The notes: generated from the sequence alone by a model not told the origin. A DNA stretch of 34,822 bases from Opitutaceae bacterium (GCA_003151495.1 PLXR01000051.1:1-34822), one strand, 5' to 3'; shown: positions 9,615 to 17,978, numbered from the stretch's first letter. Program-made: numbers and translations.

Positions 9615-10615
9615 GTGCTCGCGGGGGCCTTGGGGTTTTCCGCGACCGCGTCCCAGCTCCTGCGCGTCGCGGCGAGGAACACGTCCTCGAGCGTGGGCTG
9701 GGCCCGGCTGAGCGCCCGCACGCGCAGCCCCTCGGAGAGGCACGCCCGCAGGATCGCCTCGCCGACGTCGTCCGGGTTGAGGGTCTTCAGCTTGATCGTT
9801 CGGAAACCCAGCGGGTCGACGGGCCCCTCGGAGGCCACCGCGAGCCCCGGGTCTATTGCGCCGAGCAGGAACGGGAGCGAGCCCAGGCTGCCGGCCGCCT
9901 CGATCTCGTAGGCGGACTGCCCGAGCACCTCGCGCCGGAGGTCGGCGGGCGTGCCCTGGGCGACGATCCGGCCCTGGTTGATGATGAGGACCCGGTCGCA
10001 GGTCATCTCGATCTCGGGGAGGATGTGGCTGGAGATGAGGACCGTCATCCTGCCCCGCAGGCTCGCGATCAGGTCGCGCACGATCAGGATCTGGTGGGGG
10101 TCCAGGCCGATCGTGGGCTCGTCCATGATGATCACGGGGGGCTCCGCGAGCACCGACTCCGCGATGCCGACGCGCTGCCGGAACCCCTTTGAGAGCTTCC
10201 CGATGATCTTGTGCCGGACGCGCTTCAGGTCGCAGAGCTCCAGGACCTCGTCGATCCGCGAGCCGAGCTTCGCGCGCGCGACCTCCTTCAGCCTCCCGCG
10301 GAAGTAGAGGTACTCGCTCACCCGCATGTCCTCGGGCAGCGGGTTGTTCTCGGGCATGTAGCCTATGCGGCGCTTCACGGCGTCGGGCTCGGAGGCGACC
10401 GGGAACCCGCAGATCGACACCTGGCCCGAGGTCGCAGGAAGGTAGCCCGTGAGGATGCGCATCGTGGTCGACTTGCCCGCGCCGTTGGGCCCGAGGAAGC
10501 CCAGGATCTCGCCGCGGGGGACCGTGAAGCTTATGTCGTTCACGGCCGTGACGCCCGCGTAGGTCTTCACGAGGCGGGAGACCTCGATGGCCGGCTGGAG
10601 GGGGGGCGGGGGCAT
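9611..10615 (-). CDS. GldA-like ABC transporter ATP-binding protein
   Basis: This 334-residue cytoplasmic ATPase powers the adjoining ABC-2 permease. Walker A is GPNGAGKST (residues 42-50), the signature is LSKGF (141-145), and Walker B ends in MDEPT with the catalytic Glu at about 166. The C-terminal third, about 100 residues beyond the nucleotide-binding core and ending in LSRAQPTLEDVFLAATRR, is the extension usual for GldA/CcmA-like ATPases. It is the first gene of the five-gene cassette running to 2672 and begins 27 bases after birA. The substrate is unknown. Confidence 0.92.
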   Translation of the reverse strand: MPPPPLQPAIEVSRLVKTYAGVTAVNDISFTVPRGEILGFLGPNGAGKSTTMRILTGYLPATSGQVSICGFPVASEPDAVKRRIGYMPENNPLPEDMRVSEYLYFRGRLKEVARAKLGSRIDEVLELCDLKRVRHKIIGKLSKGFRQRVGIAESVLAEPPVIIMDEPTIGLDPHQILIVRDLIASLRGRMTVLISSHILPEIEMTCDRVLIINQGRIVAQGTPADLRREVLGQSAYEIEAAGSLGSLPFLLGAIDPGLAVASEGPVDPLGFRTIKLKTLNPDDVGEAILRACLSEGLRVRALSRAQPTLEDVFLAATRRSWDAVAENPKAPAST

Positions 10616-10642
10616 ACCGGGTGGTCCTGGGCCTGCCGCCCG

Positions 10643-11626
10643 TCAGCCGCGGTTCTCCACGGTCACCTCGCCGGCGCGGAAGCCGCGCGTGCGGCCGTGG
10701 TCGTCGCGCAGCAGGAGCGAGCCGACGTCGTCGACGCCGAGCACCTTTCCCCGCCTCCTGCGGCTCCCCTCGGCGAGCGTGATCTCCCGCCCCCTGAGCA
10801 CGTCGTACTTGTTCCAGAGCTCGGCGAACTGGTCGAAGTGCTCGCGCTCCGCGAACCGCTCGTAGGCAAGCAGCACGCGCCCGATCAGCGCCGCGGTCAG
10901 CCGGTTGAGGTCCACGGGGGCTCCGGCCAGCTCCGAGAGCGAGACGGCCCGCCGCCCGAGGTCGGAGGGCCACTGCCCCGCCGAGCTGTTCACGTTGAGC
11001 CCGAGGCCGAAGACCAGGTCGCGGATCTGGTCCGCGTCCACGCGCGCCTCGGTGAGCATCCCCCCGGCCTTCCTCCCGTCAAAGACGATGTCGTTGGGCC
11101 ACTTCACGCCCGGGGTGACGGGCACGAACCTTGAGACGAGCTCGCAGATCGTCACCCCCATCCAGAGGGTGAAGGTCTGCATCCGCTCGGGCGCGATCCG
11201 CGGCCGGAACGCGAAGCTCGCATAGAGGTTCCCGTTCGCCTCGCTGTGCCAGGCCCTGCCGAAGCGCCCCCGCCCCTTGGTCTGCCTGAGCGCGAACACG
11301 GCGAAGGGGGCGGAGCGGCCGGCTGCCAGCTGGCGCGCGCACTCGTCGTTCGTGCTGTCGACCTCCTCCATGACCGTGAAGGTGAAGCCCTTCCTGCGGA
11401 TCTTGAGCTGCGACTCGATCAGCGCCGCGTGCAGCATGCGGGGCCGCCCCGCAAGCCTGTAGCCGCGGGCGGGCTGCGCCTCGAACTCGAAGCCCTGCGC
11501 GCGGAGCTTCTCCATCTGGTGCCAGACCGAGACCCGGCTGACGCCGAGCTTTGTCGCGATCGCGCCGCCTGAGACCCAGCCCGGCTCGGCTGCAAGGAGC
11601 TCCCGCAGGATCAGCGTCTCGGTCAC
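10643..11626 (-). CDS. birA: Biotin--[acetyl-CoA-carboxylase] ligase / biotin operon repressor-type (BirA)
   Basis: This enzyme activates biotin to biotinyl-AMP and attaches it to the biotin carboxyl carrier protein in the cytoplasm. The 327 residues carry an N-terminal winged-helix domain (about 3-60, with GGAIATKLGVSRVSVWHQME), which is the class II, potentially DNA-binding form. The ligase core follows: VDSTND (about 89-94), the biotinyl-AMP loop KGRGRFGRAW (117-126), KWPNDI, and the C-terminal SH3-like domain with a GKVLGVDDVGSLLLRDD strand pair. The start is GTG at 11624-11626, with no gap to the stop codon of the upstream secreted protein. Whether it also represses transcription cannot be told here; no biotin synthesis genes are in the window. 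Confidence 0.95.
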   Translation of the reverse strand: MTETLILRELLAAEPGWVSGGAIATKLGVSRVSVWHQMEKLRAQGFEFEAQPARGYRLAGRPRMLHAALIESQLKIRRKGFTFTVMEEVDSTNDECARQLAAGRSAPFAVFALRQTKGRGRFGRAWHSEANGNLYASFAFRPRIAPERMQTFTLWMGVTICELVSRFVPVTPGVKWPNDIVFDGRKAGGMLTEARVDADQIRDLVFGLGLNVNSSAGQWPSDLGRRAVSLSELAGAPVDLNRLTAALIGRVLLAYERFAEREHFDQFAELWNKYDVLRGREITLAEGSRRRRGKVLGVDDVGSLLLRDDHGRTRGFRAGEVTVENRG

Positions 11627-12304
11627 TTACTGCGGTCTCCCCAGGATGTCCCCGACGGAGCCGGCATGGCCGTAGTCGTCACTGCGGCGCATGTAGGTGT
11701 CCTGGCTCTGCCGCAGGATGTAGCTTCCCTCCCCGGGGTCGCCCCCCGCCGACATGGCGCGGGCGGTGTCGGCCAGGTCGCTCATGTTCTCCAGCCGCTG
11801 GTCGTCCAGGTACATCTGGTATGCGGTGGCCGAGTTGAGCCCGAGGAAATTTCCGAAGTGGAGCCCGGGGTGGTTCTTGAGCGAGAGGTCCGCGAGGCCC
11901 GCCGCCGTGAAGAGGTCCCGGTCGCGGAAGACGGGCGGCCTGGACTCCCGCACGATATACTTGGGCAGGCGCTTGATCTCGTTCCTGGGCTTGTCGACGT
12001 CGCGCAGGTCGACCGGCTGCGGCGGGGGCGTCGGGGTCGGCTTCGGCGGGCTGTACCTGGGCATCCCCAGGGCGAGCGCCGCGGCCACGCCCGGCGACAC
12101 GGTCCGCGTCACGCCGTCCGAGTCCGCCGGGCCCTGGAGGGGCTCGTGCGCCGGCGCGAGCACGATGCTGGAGGCGTCCCGGGCGTCCTGCGCCGCCGCC
12201 GCGGGGAGCGTCTCGGGCAGAACGGCCGCCGGTGCGTTTTCCGCGCCCGCGGTGGCCGCCGCCATGAGGAGAGTGACCAGGAACTTTGGTGCGCGATGTT
12301 GCAT
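11627..12304 (-). CDS. Secreted hypothetical protein
   Basis: This is a 225-residue protein I do not recognise. It begins with a probable signal peptide (MQHRAPKFLVTLLMAAATAGA, cleavage near AGA-EN), followed by an alanine- and proline-rich low-complexity stretch including PPKPTPTPPPQPVDL at about residues 84-98. The C-terminal half is more structured (RDRDLFTAAGLADLSLKNHP, then SATAYQMYLDDQRLENMSDL) and includes SYILRQSQDTYMRRSDDYG. The proline-rich linker and charged C-terminal domain suggest a periplasmic or envelope-attached protein. Its TAA stop directly abuts the birA start codon, so translation of the two genes is probably coupled although no functional link is obvious. Confidence 0.72.
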   Translation of the reverse strand: MQHRAPKFLVTLLMAAATAGAENAPAAVLPETLPAAAAQDARDASSIVLAPAHEPLQGPADSDGVTRTVSPGVAAALALGMPRYSPPKPTPTPPPQPVDLRDVDKPRNEIKRLPKYIVRESRPPVFRDRDLFTAAGLADLSLKNHPGLHFGNFLGLNSATAYQMYLDDQRLENMSDLADTARAMSAGGDPGEGSYILRQSQDTYMRRSDDYGHAGSVGDILGRPQ

Positions 12305-12326
12305 ATCTCTCTGTTTGTAACCTAGC

Positions 12327-12345
12327 GCGCGGAATAGATCCGCGC
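12327..12345. other. GC hairpin between proA and the secreted-protein gene
   Basis: This is a perfect 7-bp inverted repeat, GCGCGGA / TCCGCGC, with a 5-base loop, about 22 bases upstream of the ATG at 12304 and 36 bases after proA. No T-run follows on either strand, so it is not a standard intrinsic terminator. It could act on mRNA stability or as a leader structure; function is unassigned. Confidence 0.35.
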
Positions 12346-12380
12346 AACCCTATCCTTGGCGGGCGTTTCCCTCTGGGAAG

Positions 12381-13655
12381 CTACCCGCGGATCTGCCCCG
12401 TCCCCGTCACGAGCCACTTGTAGCTGCAGAGCTCCCGCAGGCCCATCGGCCCGCGCGCGTGCAGGCGGTCGGTGCTGATCCCGATCTCGGCGCCGAAGCC
12501 GAACTCGAACCCGTCGTTGAACCTCGTGCTCGCGTTCCAGAACACCGCCGAGCTGTCGACTCCGGCCATGAACCGGTCGGCCGCCGGCCTGTCGGCCGTC
12601 ACGATCGCATCGCTGTGGGCGGATCCGTCGCGGTTGATGGTTGCAATGGCCTCGTCGAGCGCGCCGACGACCCTGACCGCGACCACAAGGTCCAGGAACT
12701 CGCGGGTGAAGTCGGCCGGCGAGGCCTTCTCGGATGCGACGCCGGCCCCCTTCAGGATCGCACCCGCCCTGTCGTCGCACAGGAGCCTTACCCCCTTCGC
12801 GGCGAGCGCGGCCCCGATCCGGGGAAGGAGGGCCCCGGCGACGTCGGCATGCACGAGGATCTGCTCGGCCGCGTTGCAGACCCCCGGCCGCTGGACCTTG
12901 GAATTGACGACGATGGACTCGGCCATCGCGGGATCGGCGGCCCTGTCCACATAGACGAAGCACACCCCGGTGTAGTGCTTGATGACGGGGATCGTGCTGT
13001 TCTCGGCGACGAACCGGATGAGCCCCTCGCCGCCCCGCGGGATGATGCAGTGGATGTGCGAGTCGAGCCTGAGGAGGATGTCGAGCGCGGCCCGGTCCGT
13101 CGTCGGGACGAGCTGCACCGAGTCGCGCGGGAGACCGGCGGCCCCGAGCGACTGCGAGATGAGCGAGGCGAGCGCCGTGTTGGTCTCGAAGATCTCCCTG
13201 CCGCCCCGGAGGATCGACGCGTTGCCGCTCTTCAGGCAGAGCGCGGCGCAGTCCACCGTCACGTTCGGGCGCGCCTCGAAGATGACCCCGATCACCCCGA
13301 TCGGGACGCGGACCTTGCGCAGCCTGAGGCCGTTCGGCCGGGTCGCCTCCTCAAGGACCTCGCCGAGCGGGTCCGGGAGCGCCGCGACCTGGCGCAGGGA
13401 CTCGGCCAGGTGGGCGATGCGCTCCGGCGTGAGCGTGAGCCGGTCGACCTGGGCCGGGGTCAGCCCGTTGGCCCTGGCCGCCGCGAGGTCCCTTCCGTTC
13501 GCCGCATCGATCTCCCCGCGGGAGCGTTCGATCCGGCCCGCGAGGTCCGCGAGCGCCGCGTTCCGGGCTGCCGTCGGCGAGACGGCAAGCTCGAGAGACG
13601 CCGCGCGGGCGCGCACGGCAATGGACGTCACAAGCTGGGTCAGGTCCTCGGGCAT
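12381..13655 (-). CDS. proA: Gamma-glutamyl phosphate reductase
   Basis: This enzyme catalyses the second step of proline synthesis, the NADPH-dependent reduction of gamma-glutamyl phosphate to glutamate-5-semialdehyde, in the cytoplasm. At 424 residues it is the usual length. Conserved parts are visible in order: VPIGVIGVIFEARPNVTVD (about 117-135), CLKSGNASILRGG (140-152), SHIHCIIPRGGEGLI, the substrate region IKHYTGVCFVYVD, and the catalytic cysteine in VQRPGVCNAAEQ (Cys260). The partner proB is not in the window. It stands 64 bases downstream of the ABC permease on the same strand. Assignment is secure. Confidence 0.97.
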   Translation of the reverse strand: MPEDLTQLVTSIAVRARAASLELAVSPTAARNAALADLAGRIERSRGEIDAANGRDLAAARANGLTPAQVDRLTLTPERIAHLAESLRQVAALPDPLGEVLEEATRPNGLRLRKVRVPIGVIGVIFEARPNVTVDCAALCLKSGNASILRGGREIFETNTALASLISQSLGAAGLPRDSVQLVPTTDRAALDILLRLDSHIHCIIPRGGEGLIRFVAENSTIPVIKHYTGVCFVYVDRAADPAMAESIVVNSKVQRPGVCNAAEQILVHADVAGALLPRIGAALAAKGVRLLCDDRAGAILKGAGVASEKASPADFTREFLDLVVAVRVVGALDEAIATINRDGSAHSDAIVTADRPAADRFMAGVDSSAVFWNASTRFNDGFEFGFGAEIGISTDRLHARGPMGLRELCSYKWLVTGTGQIRG

Positions 13656-13719
13656 GGGAAACGCGGACTCTCGCCCAGGGCGGGGCTTTCGGCAAAGGAA
13701 TTTTGGCCCGGGGAACGCC

Positions 13720-15066
13720 TTACTCGAAGATCCTGCCCCGCCTGAAGCGCCACACGGCGAGGGCCATGAGGGCGGCCGTCATCGCGGCAAGGCGCCCCAG
13801 CGTCGGGAGGAGCTCGGCCAGGGAGGCGTGCGACCAGAGGACCTGGCTGAAGCCCTCCATGGACCAGTACACCAGGGTGAGCCGGCTGCACTTCTGGATG
13901 AACTCCGGCATGAAGCTGACGGGGAACCACGCCCCGCCGACGGCGCACGTGACCAGGATGACGAAGGTGGATATCCCGCGCGCCGCCTCGGCCGTCGGCG
14001 ACACCGAGGCGATCAGCATGCCGAACGCCGTGCAGGCCGACGCCGCGACCACGCAGACAAGGAGCAGGTGCGGGAACTGGGGCCCGATCTCGATCCCGTA
14101 GAGCAGCTGGCCCGCGAGGAAGAGGACCATGAGCTGCACCAGGCCCAGGATGGCGCCGTAGATGAACTTGCTCCAGAGGATGTCGCTTCGGGTGGCGGGG
14201 GAGGAGAGGACCCGCTGGAAGATCCCGGAGGCCTTCTCGCTGAAGAGCGCGGTCGCCGAGGCCGTCAGCGCGAAGAGCAGGAACTGCATGGCCCAGCCGC
14301 CGACCAGCATCGTCGCCGAGGGCGACTTGACGTCCTTTCCGGCCACCTGGATGTCCTCGACCTTGACGAGGCTCGAGAGGAAGTCCCGGACAGCCGGCCT
14401 GTCGGGTTGCGCCGTCCCGACACCCGTGCCCGCCCCCCCGAGCCCGAAGCTCCCGGCCGCCATCCGGGCCCTTATGTCGGCCGCGTCGCCCCCGAAGGTC
14501 CGGGCCACCGACGCAGCGACAGCGTCGTTGAAGCGGTCCAGGCGCTCGCCCCCGACCGCGGCCCGGGCCCTGGCCTGGAGCGACCGTCCCAGGAGCTCGG
14601 GGACGCTCGAGAACAGGGTCCTCTGGAGGATCCCGTTGACCATCTGCGCCTCGACCTCGTTCCTCGGGTTCGAATACGTCCTCAGGTGGATGCCGATCCC
14701 GTCCTGCCGTATGAGGTCGGCCGGGATCACCAGGGCGAACCGGAACGCGTCGGCGCGCATGAGCGGACGCAGGTCCCCCTCGGCGAGCGGGCGGGTGGAC
14801 TTGTCCGGGTTCACGAACTCGGTCACCACCCTGAGCGGCTTCACCGCCTGGAGCGCCTCGACGAGCCGCGCGGCGGCCGGGTCGTCGCTCTGGCGGACCA
14901 CCGCGATCGGTATCCCCGAGGGACCCGGGTCCTTGGAGTTGACGTGGAACACCTGGCCGAAGAGGTAGATGAGGACGAAGGGGACCAGGAAGGTCAGGCT
15001 GATCGAGACCTTGTCCCTGAACAGGAGCGCGAAGTCCTTTCGGACCAGGACGAGGATGGTGTGCAT
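13720..15066 (-). CDS. ABC-2 type permease with large extracytoplasmic loop
   Basis: This is a 448-residue membrane protein of the ABC-2/YhaP-YhfN type. A first helix (about 20-40, LTFLVPFVLIYLFGQVF) is followed by roughly 200 extracytoplasmic residues containing a glycine-rich linker (GSFGLGGAGTGVGTAQ). Five or so clustered helices then start at about residue 255 (WAMQFLLFALTASATALFSE), followed by the coupling-loop phrase ASGIFQRVLSSPATRSDIL. It begins 7 bases after the stop of its ATPase. The class exports antibiotics, lipids or small peptides; the substrate here is unknown. Co-transcription with a winged-helix regulator suggests the system is induced by a signal. Confidence 0.88.
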   Translation of the reverse strand: MHTILVLVRKDFALLFRDKVSISLTFLVPFVLIYLFGQVFHVNSKDPGPSGIPIAVVRQSDDPAAARLVEALQAVKPLRVVTEFVNPDKSTRPLAEGDLRPLMRADAFRFALVIPADLIRQDGIGIHLRTYSNPRNEVEAQMVNGILQRTLFSSVPELLGRSLQARARAAVGGERLDRFNDAVAASVARTFGGDAADIRARMAAGSFGLGGAGTGVGTAQPDRPAVRDFLSSLVKVEDIQVAGKDVKSPSATMLVGGWAMQFLLFALTASATALFSEKASGIFQRVLSSPATRSDILWSKFIYGAILGLVQLMVLFLAGQLLYGIEIGPQFPHLLLVCVVAASACTAFGMLIASVSPTAEAARGISTFVILVTCAVGGAWFPVSFMPEFIQKCSRLTLVYWSMEGFSQVLWSHASLAELLPTLGRLAAMTAALMALAVWRFRRGRIFE

Positions 15067-15073
15067 GGATGGG

Positions 15074-16009
15074 CTATTCCCTGAGGGTGCGGCCGGTCAG
15101 CTGGAGGAAAAGCGCCTCGAGGGTGGGACGCTGGCTCGTGAAGAGCCTCGGGGCCAGTCCGTGCCTCTCCGTGATCGCGTAGAACGAGCTCAGCGGGTAC
15201 CCGGGCCTCGGCCGGAACCGGTCGGTCCCGTCGAGGGAGGCGACCTCGCCGAACGCGGCGAGCTCGGCGGCCAGCGCCGCGGTCGCGGGGCCGGAGGGGT
15301 ACCGGATCTCCTCCTCGAAGGGGAGCCTTGCCAGCAGCTCGTCGATCGTCCCGAGCGCGAGGATCCTCCCATGGTCGATGATGCCGATCCTTGAGCACAG
15401 CCGCGTCGCCTCCTCCATGTAGTGCGTGGAATAGATGATGGTGAGGCCGGCCCTGTTCCGCTCCTTGAGGAACTCGAAGATCGCGTTCCGGGACTGCGGG
15501 TCCACCCCGACGGTGGGCTCGTCGCAGAGGAGCAGCCGCGGCTCGTTGAGCAGGGAGGCGGCCAGGTTCAGCCGGCGCTGCATCCCCCCCGAGAACGCCT
15601 TCACGGGGTCTCTGCGGCGGTCGGCCAGCTGCACCGCCTCCAGCACGCTGTCTATCCGGCCCTCCAGGGCCCGACCCCTCAGGCCGTACAGCCCGCCGAA
15701 GATCCTCAGGTTGGCCTCGGCGCTCAGGTCCGTGTAGAGCGCGATGTGCTGGGGGACGAGGCCGAGGGACCGCCGGGCGCCCGCCGACCCCGCGGCGGCG
15801 CCCTCGCCGTTCACGTTGAGCGTCCCCCCGTCCAGGGACTTGAGGCCCGAGATGAGCGACATGAGGGTGGACTTCCCGGCGCCGTTCGGGCCCAGCAGGC
15901 CGAAGAACTCCCCGGGCGCGATGTCGAGGGAGACGCCGTCCAGCGCCGTGACCGGGCCGAAGCGCTTGACGACACCCTTGGCGGAAACGATCGGGGAGGG
16001 GGGGCTCAT
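15074..16009 (-). CDS. ABC transporter ATP-binding protein
   Basis: This is a 311-residue ATPase partner of the permease at 13720-15066. Walker A is GPNGAGKST (40-48), the signature is FSGGM (139-143), Walker B is LLLCDEPT (159-166), and the switch His lies in IYSTHYMEEA. The C-terminal extension ends in QRPTLEALFLQLTGRTLRE, as in drug/lipid-export ATPases of the NatA/DrrA type. The ATG at 16007-16009 overlaps the stop of the regulator gene (ATGA). The open frame extends to 16696, but only as a shadow of the two upstream genes. Confidence 0.92.
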   Translation of the reverse strand: MSPPSPIVSAKGVVKRFGPVTALDGVSLDIAPGEFFGLLGPNGAGKSTLMSLISGLKSLDGGTLNVNGEGAAAGSAGARRSLGLVPQHIALYTDLSAEANLRIFGGLYGLRGRALEGRIDSVLEAVQLADRRRDPVKAFSGGMQRRLNLAASLLNEPRLLLCDEPTVGVDPQSRNAIFEFLKERNRAGLTIIYSTHYMEEATRLCSRIGIIDHGRILALGTIDELLARLPFEEEIRYPSGPATAALAAELAAFGEVASLDGTDRFRPRPGYPLSSFYAITERHGLAPRLFTSQRPTLEALFLQLTGRTLRE

Positions 16010-16299
16010 TGCGGGGCGAGGATGGACCTGAGGGCCGACACGTGGGAGGCGAAGGCCGTCCTTCCCGCCTCGGTCGCCGCGACGAAGGTCTTCGGCCTTC
16101 GCGCCACGAATTCCTTGTCGACCGAGATGTACCCCCTCGACTCGAGCGTCGCGAGGTGGGCGCCGAGGTTGCCGTCGGTGAGCCCCAGCTGCTCCCTCAG
16201 GAACGTGAAGTCGACGCGCAGGCCGGCCCCGAGCTGGCAGAGCGCCGCCATGAGCTGGAGCCTCGCGGGCTGGTGGATGACGGGATCGAGGGCTTCCAT
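16006..16299 (-). CDS. Winged-helix transcriptional regulator
   Basis: This is a 97-residue DNA-binding protein of the small winged-helix (HTH_34/ArsR-MarR-like) class. The helix-turn-helix is in residues about 28-60 (FTFLREQLGLTDGNLGAHLA, then LESRGYISVDKEF forming the start of the wing). It has no ligand-binding extra domain. It is translationally coupled to the ABC ATPase downstream and starts 6 bases after the membrane-protein gene upstream. It most likely controls its own operon through the repeats at 16865-16895; that is inference. Confidence 0.85.
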   Translation of the reverse strand: MEALDPVIHQPARLQLMAALCQLGAGLRVDFTFLREQLGLTDGNLGAHLATLESRGYISVDKEFVARRPKTFVAATEAGRTAFASHVSALRSILAPQ

Positions 16300-16305
16300 G
16301 GCCTT

Positions 16306-16863
16306 TCAGCGCCAGAAGTACCGGATGTAGTAGCCCGTCCCGAAGAGGGTAGCCCCGCAGAGCAGGGTGAAGGCCCAGAACAGCCCGGGGAAGAAGACCA
16401 GCGAGGCCAGGGTCAGCACGGTGACCGCGATGCCGACCCAGAGCAGGTAGTTGTCGAACCAGATCCCCCCGATCACGTAGAGCTGCATGAACACGACCAT
16501 GCCGAAGCCGAAGGCCGCCTTGTAGGAGTGGGGCGGTCCGAGGATGATGGGCCAGGCGATATAGCCGAATGCGAGCGCCGCGATGCAAACGGCCACGAAC
16601 TTCTTGTCGACCCGGGCGCGGAGTTGGCGGCCCTGGAGGAACGCGATCGCGAACGTGAGGACCAGCCCGACGCCGCATAGGCCGGGGGCGATCCATGGGT
16701 TCTGGTTCCCGAGCCAGTTGATCGCGGACGTCGCCATCCAGATCAGGCCCCAGAGCCAGAGGTAGTAGTGGCCCCGGTGGGACTGGATTGCGGTCCTCAT
16801 CGTCGACCGGGAGGCCTCGATCTCGCGAAGAGCCTGGGTGGCCTCCTCAGGTGAAATGTTCAT
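16306..16863 (-). CDS. Small polytopic membrane protein, first gene of ABC operon
   Basis: This is a 185-residue protein with a short charged cytoplasmic N-terminus (MNISPEEATQALREIEASRS) and about six hydrophobic helices (for example YLWLWGLIWMATSAINWLG, and near the end GLFWAFTLLCGATLFGTGYY). I do not recognise a named family with confidence. It is the promoter-proximal gene of the set with the winged-helix regulator, ATPase and permease, and sits directly behind the operator-like repeats. It may be an accessory or sensory membrane subunit of that transporter. Confidence 0.75.
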   Translation of the reverse strand: MNISPEEATQALREIEASRSTMRTAIQSHRGHYYLWLWGLIWMATSAINWLGNQNPWIAPGLCGVGLVLTFAIAFLQGRQLRARVDKKFVAVCIAALAFGYIAWPIILGPPHSYKAAFGFGMVVFMQLYVIGGIWFDNYLLWVGIAVTVLTLASLVFFPGLFWAFTLLCGATLFGTGYYIRYFWR

Positions 16864-16954
16864 AACAGAGTACTCTATGATACAGAGTAATCTGTCAATT
16901 AAATCACGCTATGATATCACAACAATTTATCCTTTAATAACTTATATCTAAACC
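16864..16954 (-). promoter_or_regulatory. AT-rich promoter with operator-like repeats
   Basis: This is the most AT-rich stretch of the left half of the window, directly before the ATG at 16863. It holds a perfect 10-bp palindrome AGAGTACTCT (16867-16876) and a second inverted repeat ACAGA-GTAA-TCTGT (16882-16895). The octamer ACAGAGTA occurs at 16865-16872 and again at 16882-16889, a 17-base period. A TTGACA hexamer on the minus strand (16893-16898) is a candidate -35 overlapping the repeat, though no well-spaced -10 is evident. The layout suits binding by the regulator encoded two genes on. Confidence 0.6.
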
Positions 16955-16977
16955 ATTCCCGGATTTCCGCGAGGAAT
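16955..16977 (-). terminator. Weak stem-loop after the sugar kinase gene
   Basis: Nested inverted repeats (ATTCC/GGAAT enclosing CGG-ATTT-CCG) lie 9 bases after the kinase stop, and an AT-rich run follows on the minus strand. The stem is short and has no clean U-tract, so termination here is only a possibility. Confidence 0.3.
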
Positions 16978-16985
16978 CGTTGCCC

Positions 16986-17978
16986 CTAGCCCAGGATGCG
17001 GCATTTCACCGCGTCCCAGGCACTGTCCGGGATCAGGGGCCCAAGGTGCCGGACGGTCTCCGCGCCCATGATGGACGCGGACTCCCCGCATTCCGCGATC
17101 GGGCGGCCCCTGACGAAGCCATGGAGGAAGCCCGCCGCCCACGCGTCCCCGGCGCCGTTCGTGTCGACGACATTGGGGACGTGGACCGGGGCCATGCGGT
17201 GCGCCTCGTTCCCCCGGGCGATCCATGATCCGTCGCGCCCCATCTTGACCGCAGCGGTGACGCCGTGCGACGCGAGCTCGCGCGCCAGGGCCTCGTAGTC
17301 GTCCCCGTGCCCCGGGAAGAGCGCGCGAATCTCGTCCTCGTTGGCGAAGACGATGTCGATCCCGTGCCCGAACTGCCGGAGCATCCAGTCCCTCGCCGCG
17401 TTCACGACCTCGAAGGACGAGAGGTCGAGGCTGATCGTGCATCCCGCGGCGCGCGCCGCGTTCAGGACGGCCTCGCAGAGGCGCTGGTTGAAGACGAGGT
17501 AGCCCTCGATGTGGGCGTGGCGCGCCCCCCGGAAGTCCGCCGGGGAGATCTCCTCGGGAGCGAGCGTCATCGCGGCCCCGAGGTTCGTGCGCATGGTGCG
17601 CTGGGCGTCCGGGGTCACGAGCGCGAGGCACCGCGCGTTCGGGACCTTCCCGTGCTTGAAGCGCGAGACGTCAACTCCGGCGCCCCGGAAGCGCTCGATG
17701 TACGTCGCGGCAAGGTGGTCGTTGCCGAGCTTTCCGACGAAGGCGGTCCGCAGCCCGAGCCGCGCGGCGTTGAAGGTCGCGTTCGCCGCGGACCCCCCGG
17801 TCGTCTGGGCCGGCGGCTCCCCGAGGAGTGCGACGATCCTGCCCATCTCCCCGTCGTCGACCAGCACCATGCCGCCCTTCTCGCCCGAGACGTTGGCCAG
17901 GAAGGAATCCGGGACCTGGGCCACCAGGTCCATGATCGGTGAGCCCACTCCCACCAGGTCGATTTGGGGTTCGGTCAT
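16986..17978 (-). CDS. PfkB-family carbohydrate/adenosine kinase
   Basis: This is a 330-residue ribokinase-fold enzyme that phosphorylates a sugar or nucleoside hydroxyl with ATP. The N-terminal substrate site has GVGSPIMDLVAQVPD (about 10-24) and the GGSAANA motif (61-67). The C-terminal PfkB signature is DTNGAGDAWAAGF with catalytic Asp278 and its anion hole. Its overall sequence is most like the adenosine-kinase-type subgroup of bacterial PfkB proteins, but substrate specificity cannot be fixed by reading. It follows the DUF6941-like gene by 10 bases and the two are probably one transcript. Confidence 0.9.
   Translation of the reverse strand: MTEPQIDLVGVGSPIMDLVAQVPDSFLANVSGEKGGMVLVDDGEMGRIVALLGEPPAQTTGGSAANATFNAARLGLRTAFVGKLGNDHLAATYIERFRGAGVDVSRFKHGKVPNARCLALVTPDAQRTMRTNLGAAMTLAPEEISPADFRGARHAHIEGYLVFNQRLCEAVLNAARAAGCTISLDLSSFEVVNAARDWMLRQFGHGIDIVFANEDEIRALFPGHGDDYEALARELASHGVTAAVKMGRDGSWIARGNEAHRMAPVHVPNVVDTNGAGDAWAAGFLHGFVRGRPIAECGESASIMGAETVRHLGPLIPDSAWDAVKCRILG

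Noticed and set aside
9615-10973. N-terminal extension of the GldF-like permease
   Set aside because: It shadows the ATPase gene; the ATGA overlap and the hydrophobic start at 9614 mark the true start.
16010-16696. N-terminal extension of the second ABC ATPase
   Set aside because: It shadows the regulator and membrane protein; Walker A lies at normal distance from ATG 16009.
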